From positions 1-42,652 of IMG/VR virus record IMGVR_UViG_3300032011_000026: a stretch of 42,652 nucleotides of DNA; one strand, 5' to 3'. Shown here piece by piece: positions 1 to 12,200 of the stretch. Position 1 is the stretch's first letter. Each line of letters opens with the position of its first letter. The notes under the pieces were generated by a model. That model saw only the letters and a program-made list of their open reading frames with translations. It searched no databases and was not told where the DNA came from. The translations under genes and the position numbers were made by a program. Source of the stretch: a virus.

Positions 1-2
1 AC

Positions 3-218
3 AATAAAAAGATAATTAAAGAAGCGACAGCTGAACTATTAAAATATGGGGTCTCTCGCAAGAAAGATAAGAGTTATACAGATTCTGATTATAAATCCAT
101 AATTAAAGATTTAGGTGGTATAGTTACTCTGGCTCCAAAAAGCAGTGCAGATAACATTAAGATGCTTAAAGATGAAATAGCAAAAGCTGAGAAAGCAAAC
201 AAGAAACTAGGTAAATAA
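3..218 (+). CDS. C-terminal end of an upstream gene, product unknown
   Basis: An open frame enters from the left edge and ends with TAA one base before the vRNAP start codon. The visible 71 residues are lysine-rich and end in a probable helix (KMLKDEIAKAEKANKKLGK). The spacing suggests translational coupling to the next gene, so it is probably a late structural or virion gene by position. No family is recognised, and the start lies outside the window. Confidence 0.7.
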   Translation, partial: NKKIIKEATAELLKYGVSRKKDKSYTDSDYKSIIKDLGGIVTLAPKSSADNIKMLKDEIAKAEKANKKLGK

Positions 219-219
219 A

Positions 220-3200
220 ATGGGCAGTATCGCTGATGACGTTGCAGCTGCCAAGGCTAGCTTTAGTCCTAACCTTGCTAGCGCTAAACAAGATGCAGCT
301 ATAACCATAGCTGAAGCAAAATCCTCTTTATTACAAGAATCTGTACCTAGTCCCCTATCTCAGCACCTTCAAAGACAGAGATTCTCCGATATTGCAATTA
401 AGGCACGTAAAGAGTTTCTTGAAAGTCTTCCTGACCCAAAAAGGGTTATTAAAACAGAGAATAATATCCAGTTTCTTGCTGACGGTACATTCAATCTAAT
501 TAGTGCTACAGGGGAAATTTTACGTAATATAAGTAAGAAAGAGCTTCCGGATCTATTACGTATTGAAGAAGGGCGACTTAAAGATCTAGAAAAGCAAGAA
601 CGGCTTGGGATGAAAGCAACCCCTTTGACTGGATTAGGCGCTGTTGGGGTTGATGTTACAGGAAAGATAATTGGTGGAGCAGCTGAAATAGGTTCAGACA
701 TTACTCAGATAGGAACTCCTGCCCAAACTCTTACCGAAGAAGTTGATAGGTATAATCAATCTTTTGCTCATGAACGGTCTAAGGCGACTATATCTGAGTC
801 GATGCGTTTAGATAAAGAACCTCCTCCTAATCTTATTTCTAAAGAAGAGCTAGCCAAATACCAAAAAGTAAAGAAAGCAATGAGAGAGGACGCTCCACTT
901 TCTGCTGCTGACACAGAATATGTAAATACATCTGAAAAATTTAATACTATTGCTGGATTAGAATCCAAAGTCCATAGATCTTCAAAAACATACGATAAAA
1001 TTGAAGAAATATCAAAGGATATACAATCTCATATCCCCACCAAACACGCAGATGATATAGCTGTATCTTTGGCATATAAACGAGTTGCTAAAGAAGAAGG
1101 AATTCCTGCGGCTTTATGGAGGACATTAACCCAAGATTGGCAACATTTAGTTCAACAAGGTTTTGAAAGTATTCCATATATGATTGCTTTTACAGCTGGG
1201 GGCCCTATAACCCAAGCTGGTGTTTTGTATACTTTAGCAGTATCTAAAGCTAGAGAAATTACGACTACTTTTATGAAAGAGCATGATCGGGATCCGGATA
1301 CTAATGAACGCATGCGTATTGAATTTTTTGCAGGTGCTTCTACTGTAGCTGAAAAATTTGGTGATATGGCTGCTGTTAGGGCTATACCATTTGCTAAATT
1401 TGGTAGAGCTACTGGTATATTAAAACAAATAACTGATACATCTTCAGACGCTGTTAAAAAAGCTATTAGTAAAACTAGCTTTACAAGTAAAGTAGGTAAA
1501 GGACTGGGTAATACTGCATTAGCTCTTGGTGGTGAAGGAGTATCAGGAGGTTTAACTGCAACTTTTGATCAATTAGCTGCAGCAGGTAAAATAACAGACC
1601 CAGCTCAAATAGGATTTGATGCACTAGCTGAGGCTGTAGGTACTGTCGGCGGTCTGGGAGGCATGGTTGCTGGTAAAGCTCTTTATAACACCGCTAAATT
1701 ACCTTTTACGCCCTCCAGAGAGGAACGAAGGATACAGGAGGAGTTAGCTTATTTAGATAAAGCAATAGCTTCTGAAAAGCCAATTAAAGTTAAAGACACT
1801 GGTCAAGGTCAACCAATTCAAGATGAAATAGACACATTAAACGAAGGTCTTGAAAATATTAAAGATCCAGAACAACGAAAGATAAAATTAGAACAAATTA
1901 GACAGAATCTTTCTAAAGCAGGAAAAGACGATTCTGAGGCAGAGGCCATACTTGAAGAATACATAGCAGGAGATACCAAAAGACGGGATGAACTTACTGC
2001 TGCTTTAGAAAAGGTTTTACCTAAAGAAGTATTTGAAAAACGAAAAGCTGCTATATTAGCTGAACAAAAAGAAAGACAAGAGTCTAAAGCTAAAAAGAAA
2101 CTCTTAAAAACTAAAGAGGGTAAAGAAGCACGTATAGCTGAGATTGATAAAGAAATAGAAGCAGTTAGAGCTAAAGAAGGATTCATTGATGCTGAAGCAA
2201 TAAGAAAATTAGAAGAGGAAAAACAAGGGTTAACTGAAGGATTAGATTCATTTGCTACTAAAATAAAACGAACATTTGTCGGGGACGTAGATCCTAGATT
2301 TGAGGACCCTCAAGAACCGGTAGACGATAGAACATACACTCCACTAGAAGATGCAGAATTCAATAAGTTAGTAAAATCTATAGATGTTGAGAAACTTACA
2401 GATCCTGCCACTGATCCTGCAGAATTAGATGAAGCTCTTAATAAAATAGCTGAGATTCATAAGTATAAAGAATTAACAGATTCCCAAGATCAAATATTAA
2501 GTAAAATTAAAGATGAGCTTGCTGAGGTAGATCCTAGATTTAAAGAGGGTCCTTTAACTAGTATTAAAGGGGTAGTTAATGCAACAGAGGAACAGTTAAA
2601 AAAACAACTTAGAATTGCTAAAAAGAATAAGAAAACTGAAGATATAAAACTTATTAATGCTGAGCTTAAAAGAAAAGTCAAACAAGCTGAACTTAAGAAG
2701 ATAGAGAATCAAAAAACAATGGGAGAAGTTCACTCTCAGGTAGTAGATGGTCCTGGGACTAGATGGAAAGGAATACATACATACTATGATGAAATAGTAA
2801 AGACGGTAGCTGAAATTAAAGACAAAGTAATAGCAGAAGACGCAGTTATTAACATAATACAAAGAATGAGTACCCATGTAGGTAATCTCAAAAGAAAACA
2901 GGAAGCATTTACTGCTGCTTATAATAAACCTACGTTAAAGAAAGGTATTCGTGTTGTAAGAGGAACAGCTGGCGAAGGACGAGTAATGAAGTACACAGAA
3001 GAAGTTATGTCTGTTAAAGCCTTTAGAGCTGCACGTAAAAAGAATGAGTATGTCACTGCTATTTTTAAAGAAAAGAAAAAAGGATTTGGGTACACATCAG
3101 AAGGATTAATTAAAAAAGTTGGGCTTGAAGTAGAATATGGTAACGAATTTCTAACTGTTGTTGAGGGATTTAGAGAGACCTCTTTTAGCCGAGCAGCAGC

Positions 3201-6200
3201 GGAGCTGGATGCGAGGCGTAAAGCATTAAAAGAAAAACAAGCAAAAGCTGCCAAAGTTAGATTTAAATTAAAAAAAGCTCTTATTCTTAACAAGAAGACT
3301 CAAGATAGTCTTGATGCATTATTTAAAACTAAATCTAATAAAGAACTGCAGAAGTACATAATTGAAAAAAGAGAAGAAATAAAACAACTTAAAAATATTA
3401 GTGAGAAAGCACAGGAAGAAGCAGTACTTGCATATGCAGTCTTAGCATTTAATGCGCGTACACCAGAGAAAAAGAAGAAGAAAGAGAAAGAGAGCAAGCC
3501 TAAACCAGGTACTGCTTTTTCTAATGAAAAAGTATGGCCAATAAAAAGACTTAAAAAGAGTATCGCTACATTACAAGGACAGATAGATAAGGCTACAAAT
3601 CCTAAAGCTATATGGCAAAAGAACATTGATAGTATGACTGCCGAACTTGAACGGCGCGGGGTTGATGTAAAAGGTGAAGCTTCCATTACTAAAAAGCTTT
3701 TACTTGAAGCTAAAAAAACATTTGATGCATTTACTGGCATAATTGAGGAATTAAATAATAAAAAAGTTGGGGTTATAGATAGTGATAAAACACAAGCTTT
3801 AGCTCAAGCAAGCTCGACAAGTTTAAATCCTACAATTGTATTAAATATTAAAGCCATTGTAGAAGATTTTCAAAATGACATGGCGTATCTCGATGGAAAA
3901 GGTGAAGGTATCCATGCAAATACTTCCAGACAAAAAGCAGAAGTATTTAAAAATGTTGATGTACCCGCATTTAAAAAATTCATTAGAGACAATGGCGGTA
4001 TAGCTGCATATATTAATTTTATTTATCAGCATGAAAAATCACATATCATTAATAAAGATGGTGCGAAATATCCAAAAAAGAAAGACGGAACAACAGATAT
4101 TATGCATGCAGATTCTATAGCTATTGAAAGATCTGCTAATGCATACGCATTTGAAAAAATAGGTTTTAAAGCAGCAGAAACTACCAAGTCAGAATCAAAA
4201 ACAAGATTTGGGAAAGTTACTTATTGGAAAGGAAAATGGACTGTAAAAGATATACAAAAGAATTCAAATAAGATTTTTATCTTTGGAGATAACTTATTAA
4301 AAAAAGGAAAATTAGGGCAAGCAATTATTAGAGAATTAATGAATGCTTTTGGTATTCCAACTAAGAAAGCGCCTTCTACTACTACAGACAGTTATTTTAC
4401 AGATGATGAGTTAGAAGATAACAAACTATATATTAACGCCGCATTTCTAAAAATTGAAACAGGTAAAGATATATTTTTACCTCAAGCAGGCTTAGGAACT
4501 GGACTGGCTAAATTAGCAGAAAAAGCGCCTGAAACATTAAAATACATACAGAGTATTCTTAGTTATATGGAGGAAAATTCAGAACTACCTCCATATGTAG
4601 AAAGAAAAGCTAAATTAGAGGTAATACAAAACTACGCGAAAAGAATGATTACAGAGTTCATTCCTAAAACCGCGAGGGAAAAACACTTAAAGAAAGAGCT
4701 ACTTAAAGCCAAAGTAGCTACACAATTTATTGGGGCAGGAAAACAACATTCATCCACAGATGTTTATAGAGAAATATACGACAGAATAGGACTAGCTAAT
4801 ACAGGTGAATACACGTCTAAAGATACTATTTTTATAGCATCTAATGGCAACCGCTATGGCAGAGTTATACCTGTTGGTACAAATGGAAAATTACGAGGAG
4901 TCTATACGAATGTAGATCTCGCAATAGAAGCAGGCGCCACTATTATTATGGATACGGCGGGTCATTTAGCTGACTCTAACTACAATGTAGGGGAAATGGA
5001 GTTAGCTGAATACTTAAAAAAGAAAGAATATGTGAGGCAGGGTAAAACAGGTGTTTGGAAAAAACAACCTGCTAAAGGAGAACAAGGAACTAAAACACTT
5101 ACTGAAGCTGATATAAAAATTTTAAGAGAACATAAATGGCAACCTTTTGACCCCGGACCGGATGAAGTTCCTACTGCTTTATTTAGTGACGCCGAAATTG
5201 AAAGTTACATAAAAGATCCTAGTCAAATCCAAAGAGACATAACATCTTTAACGCCATTAGCTTCACTTGAACCAGATTGGGAGAAACGAAGATTACAGAA
5301 GATAAAGAATGACACACTTGCAGTGGATATCGATAAAGCTAATGCCAAAATAGATGTATTAAAATCGCTATCTGTAATGAAGGAAGAGAAGACTCCGCCA
5401 ACTGAAGTTGAGCACTATAAAGGTTCTTCTAAAGAATTAGTATTTAGTACAATTAAAGAACTAATTGAAGGACTTAGTAAGTCATCTGCCAAAAAAGCTA
5501 AATGGATATCTACATGGTTTGGCCCCATAGCTTATGAGTATTCAGGAGGAAACGAAATAATTAATCATCCTGCACAGGAAATGCCTGAAAAATTTGCAAA
5601 GATTGCTAGGGGTTTAGAGGGAAAATTAGGGTACCCTGAAGGATACTTTAATAGTGCACTAATGAATGTATTTCCTAAAGAGGTAGGAATTGGTAAACAT
5701 GCCGATGACGAAGAAATTTATGGTGCAGATGATCAAGAACAAACTATAGGAGCAGTAGCTACTGTTAGTTTAGGTGGTACATCAGCAGTTAAAATAACGA
5801 GTAATGACGGGAAAAAACAGTGGAATCTTAAGATAGAAGACGGCGATGTATACATCATGCCTGGGGGAAACTTCCAAAGAAAGCATAAGCATCAGGTAGG
5901 TAAATCATCATCTCCGCGTATTAGCATGACATTTAGGCATGTGCCTAAAAATAGAATAACAGAACAACAAGATCCCATAGAACACCCGGATGCTAAAGTA
6001 TTAAATGCTGCTAAAAACGTAACACTCGGTAACGTTTTAGAGTTACTAAAATCCTTAACTCACAAACTAAAAGATAGTGATGAACGGATTCATGTTTCTG
6101 ATGAATATAAAAAAGCTTATGAAAATGTGCTTATAAAATTTACTACTTTAGTGGAGAAAAAAGTTGAAAAAGAATCAAATGCAAGTCTTATGTTCGGAAT

Positions 6201-9200
6201 TACTGAAATGGAAGAACAGAAAGCCCCAGAAGGTAATGAAAATTGGAACTACGAAGTACTACCAGCACTGGACGTTGTTCGAGTGGCATGGAGGGTTGTT
6301 TGGAAAGAACTTGCAAAAAGAAAAAAATTACAAGACAAAAAAACGAACTTTAAAGGACTTAAAGCAGAAGATATTATACCTGATGGCTTTATTGAATCAC
6401 TTAGCGAAGATTACGGTCCAACTAAAGAGGCACCTACAGAAGATAAAACACAATACGGTAAACTTACACCAGAAATAGTAAAAGGATTTAACTCCGCCCA
6501 AGACGCTGTTGAATGGTTAATTGATAATACCGACAATCCATTATATAGGAGATTTGCTCAACGAATTAAAGATAGCATTCCTAATATTCCTATTAGATTT
6601 ATTGATAAAGATTACATAACCGCGGAGGATGGTAGTAGAGCAAGAGGTGTAGCAACTCGTAGATATGAAGATCTAGAAGACGGTTTATTCACCACCAGCA
6701 CAGGTATCTCCTTAGCTAGATCAGGAGTAAACGAATCAACATTACTACACGAACTTTTTCATGTAGCTGTAGCAGTTCTTTTTTCAGGACCAATAACTCT
6801 TAAACAAAAAGCCGCTAAACAACAATTACTCGATATAGCTACACATTTAAAGACTGTTATCGATTCTAACGAGATTAAGGGGATGCAGTTAAACCCGGAT
6901 CAAATAACTCTGCTAGATCTTATGAGAGGTCTAGAGGTTCCCGGAGATGAAAAAACTAAAAGCAACGCTGCAGTAGAAGAATTAATAACATATGCTTTAA
7001 CTAACCAACAAGCTAGGGCGCTGATGATGTCGCTTCCTGCTCTTGAGACTGGATACAAGTCTTTATGGTCAGAATTTGTAATAGCTATTCGCAAATTAAT
7101 GGGAATGGAAGATACCGAAAAGTATCCTCCGACACTATTTGATCAGATAGTCGAAAGCACAGATATACTAATAGAAAAGCCTGAAGCCAAGAAAACTAAA
7201 CAAAAACCAATTAGCAGACATTTACCTAAGGAATCCCAAAGTAAACAGGCATTCTATGTTTTATACCCGGAAATTCTTACAAAAGATGGGATCTTAGCAG
7301 AGGATAGTGTACTAGCTAAGCATTTTGAAATATTAGAATCATTAGCTACTGCATTAGGATTAAAATCCCCTGCTTTTGCGTGGAATAAAGATAAACAATC
7401 CTACTCCTATGAGAGAAAAGATATTGAGGCGGCTTTAAAAGCATTACCAGACAATAAAGATTTTTTAGAAGCAAAAATTGAGACTAGACAACTTGAAACT
7501 ACTATTACTGAAGAACAATTAAAGAAAGCTAAAACAAAACAACATGCAAGTATAGGTAAGAAAAGCGAAAAAAGCATAGCTGAACGAATAGCTGAAAACC
7601 TAGAAAATGTCTTTGGCATTTTAGGCGTATACGTTAATAAGTTAATTACTATTCGTAAGATACGAGATAAAAAAGCTCTCAATGGTATTCATACTCTCCC
7701 AGATGCTGTATTTGAGGATACTCATGCGTTTAGCGGTCTTCCAATTACAGATGCATCAGGTAAAAAACAATATAAAACTTTAGAAAGAGCTCTTATCGCT
7801 TTAGGTGTATCAGAAGAAGGTGCTGCTGAACTAGTAGAAGAATATTCAAGATATGCTAGAAAGTACGAAGCTATACGTGTAGACGGTAGAGTTTTAGATA
7901 CAGAAGGTAATCCACAAGGCAATACCGCTATTAATAAGCCGTTATCTATACTTTATAGTGAAGATCAAAATGTAACAGAATTCCCGCCTCAAATAATATT
8001 TGGAATGATGTTAGGTACCGTTACTTGGCTTCAACAAAATCCAACTAATATTAGATTTAAAAGTGATCTTGGTAGAGAAATATTTTTGTATGGAGATCAT
8101 GCTCAGCTCTCTCCTAGTGAACGAGGCCAAGTGAAGAATGTCGGGCATTCTTACACGGAAGCGGTGTCTACTGTTGGTAATAATATTATCAGTATTTTAA
8201 AGATATCAGGAAAAGATCTGGATACGGATGTTTACTATAATAATTTAAGTATAGCTTTAGGACAGCTAGCCTTGCAGGTAGAACATGGACCTCAAGAACT
8301 CACTCTTACAGACAAAACCTCGTATACACAACCAACTGTAGAATTTGAAGGAGACGAATCTAGACTTCATATAGAAGGTAAATTATGGAACTTTAAGCCT
8401 GCCAAGAAAGAAGGGCGTATTTTTAATAACGCCGATAAGAAACCGTATAAACATATTAAACTTAACCTTAAAAAAACTAGTGATGGAAAAGAAACTCCTC
8501 TTAAACTTCCTAAAGCAACTGTTGATGCTAGTAAAGAGATATTAGCAGTTATAGACGCGGATGTAGATACAGAAGGAGGTAAGCCAGCTCAAAAACCATT
8601 TCCTAAGGTTGTTGACAATATAAAGAATTCTTTAGGTGGAGTAGCTAATGAAATTAAAGATGTACTTAGTGTCCTCCAGGGAAACGATGAAAAACAACAT
8701 GTTTCATGGACGGGGACACAGTCTTTAGATATAGCAGTTAAATTAGATGAAGCAGGCGAAAAAGACGCACTTTATAAGCTTGCTGGAGTAGAGCATGTCG
8801 ATGATACTTATCATATTGTACGCCGAGAATCTATTGAAGCCTCTAATGCAGACAAAACTAACGCAATTGATGGTCTTCTAGATGCATACAATCACGAAGA
8901 CGGCAATCTACTAAAGAAGTTTTATTTTAGATATAAGCTGCAAATTCAAAACCGCATTATGATGCAGTCTTCTGGAACTATTAATCCACAAGCCAGTGGA
9001 GTTGATAGATACTATGTAAGACCTACAAAAGCTTCTGTTAAATATACCGAAAAAGATCTATGGAAATTCAAGTTATCCGTTGTCGGTAACTTTGGGTTTG
9101 AAATAGATAAAAATGACCTGACATCTGCTTTAGATGCCTTTGATTATTTAATAGCCGATGGAGATGTTTTAGAAGCTGTAAGCGCAATACAAAATATAGA

Positions 9201-12200
9201 TGAAGCAGGTCAACCAGCTAAATTAGCAAAGCTTTTATTAATTATTAAAAATAAAGAAGTCCTAGGCGAAGCGGATCACCCGTCGTCCATATTGAATGGA
9301 TTAACAGGATTAGCTCAAGGACTAACAGTAGGTAGTAATGTTACAGAAGCCGGAGAATCAGTCAAAGCAACCAAACTGGGAATACTAAAAACGGACTTTG
9401 AATCAGATGTAGTTTTAGAAATTGATGGTATATCTAGTGGATTTGCTCAAAACGCTCTTCAGTTTCCTATGTATGGGAAAGAAGGAAACGAATTACGGCG
9501 GAATCAAACAGGTACATATATTGGTCCTACAGAATCATCTACTACTCATGATCCATACAAACAAGATATTTATCAGGATGTCGGAACTAAAGTTGAGGAA
9601 TACTCTGGAGTTGATACGGCTGAATCCTTTCATCTTGGTCAAAAGAACAAAAAACCTTTTAATCGTGATCAGTATATAGCTAGAAATAATTCATTAAATG
9701 AATTGTATCCTACGCTTAAAAATGGGGATATGCGTAAACTTATTAAATACCCATTTCTTATTTTTATGTATGGTGGCGGGCCTAAGAGCATCTCTGAAGG
9801 TATTGCAGGAGATATACTATCTGAATTGTATGTACAGCTAGATTTACATCAAAGACGCTACCACAAACTTAAAACTCAAAAAGCTAAGAATGCTTATCTA
9901 AAAGAAAAGGTATTACCATTTCTGGAACATTTAAGAGTAGTAGGAGCTATTGATAACGTCGCAATATTTAGAGGGGCATTTGTAAACCCGAAAAAAGTAA
10001 AAGAAGAGCTACTTAAGGATGCAGTAGCCATTTCTCGAATATCTATTTTATTACGCCCAAGATTACAACTAGGACTGGAAAGTATTCTATTAGGTACAAA
10101 AGACGCTAGAGATGCGGCAATACAAGCAGGAGAGGTGTTACATGCTGTGTTCATGGCTCATTTCGAAAAGGCTCAAGAAGAAGCACTGATTATTCGTAAT
10201 GAAAACGGAGAAGATACTGGGCAGAGAAGACCAAATTTAACTGAAAAAGAGATTAACGAACTTATTAGAAAAGAACTAATTAGTCTATTACCTCAATACA
10301 AGGGACCTTTACAGCAAACGGATCAGTCTTTTATAGATCTGACTAAACGACAATCCTCCGAATCTGATAGTACCAGTGAAATGGTCACTATTGAGTATAA
10401 GGATCCTAAAAATAAAAGAGGAATAGGCACAGCTAGTACTACGCCGAAGCGTATGACTTTTACGTCTCCTGGCGTTAGCGCACTAATTCGTATGATCATC
10501 AATATGGATGCGGCTATATTGACTAAAACTTTAGCAGCTCACCCACATGTACTCATGCTTCATGACGCTGTAATGGGGGATCCTAATACATTAGAAGCAG
10601 CCAATACTACATATGGCAAGTGGTACGTAAAGCTTAACAGAGAATATAGTGTACTAGATTCTATTACAAAACGAATGAACGCTGTTATTGCTAAAACAGA
10701 AGCCAAGGACATAGAGAACGGTAATAATAATCTAATGGAGGCTGTAGATAGCTGGCTAATAGATAAAGCATTCATAAATCAATATGCAAAATCAAGCGAT
10801 ATAAAATCTAGAGAAGTTATTGTTCAACGTATTAATGATGTAAATAAAACCGTCCAAATAGAACGAAAAAAAGTAGAGGAGGAAATCTCTGAACGAGGAG
10901 GGAGAGTTATTTCTAGTCAATTATATATGGCTAGAAAACCTATCTTTGAAGCTACGCAAATAATCTTAGATAAAGAAAAAAATCTCCGATTAAAAATATC
11001 TAATTTAGTAGATTTAGTTTTTAAAGATGTTCCTAAAGACGTTCGAAATACGCCTTCAGAATTTGAAAAAGAAGAGCAGGCTATTAGTGAAGCATTTAGG
11101 AAAGAGATTAAAAAAGCTAAAAAAGGTAAAGGACTTTTTTATTCTTCATTACCTGACCAAAAAAGAGATAATCCTATAACAAAGTTAGTAGGAGATATCA
11201 CAAAAGAGAATATATTATCTACTTTTGCAGATATGCAAGAGCATTCCGAGAATTACTATGAAAATGATCAGGATCAAACTAGACATGCAGAAACATTACT
11301 AAGAGTACTTACTAAATTAGCTGATGGGTTGAAAGATTCCTCAGCTATTCGATTTACTCAAGAAGAGATAGACGGAATTACTCAAGGAGAATTTGATCCG
11401 GTCAGTAAGAGAGTAAGAGTATCTTTAAGTAGACAGGGTCCTTTATCTACGAATGCACAGTCTCCTCAGGAAGTATATGTGCATGAACTCGTACACGCCA
11501 TAGTTACTGTTGCATTAGATAAAAATCCTTTGTTAAGACGTAGAATAGAAAAACTATACCGACAGACTAAACAGGATTTAGCTGCTAATGACGGATACAA
11601 GATATTTTTAAATGATCCTAAGAGCAAAGACGAACAAGCAAAGAGGACTGCAAAGGAACAGTACGAATTTTTATTTACCAATCCAAAGAACGAGAAACAC
11701 AAGTTAGGTGAATTTTTAGCTTACGCTGTAACAAACAGACAACTTGTAAATTATCTATCCGGTACTAAAACTAAAATACACTACAAGTACAGAAAAGAAG
11801 AGACTCTCTTTACTAGAGCAATAGATGTATTCGAGTATTTTGTAGAACTTGCTGTAGATACTGTACTAAGAGCGTTCAATAAAAGAGGAGGTTTTGGTGC
11901 TAAAGCTAATCATGAAATGTTGGCAGTTCTCGAGGCATTAATAAATATCCAAAGTAACAATAGAAATAGACTAGAGCGGTTGCAAGATAAGCTATACAAA
12001 AATTTAGGTGATTCTGATCAATTTTTAAGAAAATTTGGTGATGAACAGGCATTAGCAATAATAGAGAGTGAACCAGCTGGTTTCCTTAAGCGCGTAGGTA
12101 GAGTTGCTGTAGGTGCCGGTTATCTTGCTATTAGTAAAAACGCCCAGACTCTGAAGACTAGGCAAATAGTATATAACGCCATGGGTGATACTTTACGCCA

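Noticed and set aside
8050-8110. FKSDLGREIF in the vRNAP as the DxxGR motif of the polymerase
   Set aside because: It lies 450 residues before motif A, far beyond the N4 and T7 spacing. R2912 with the following INPQ fits much better.
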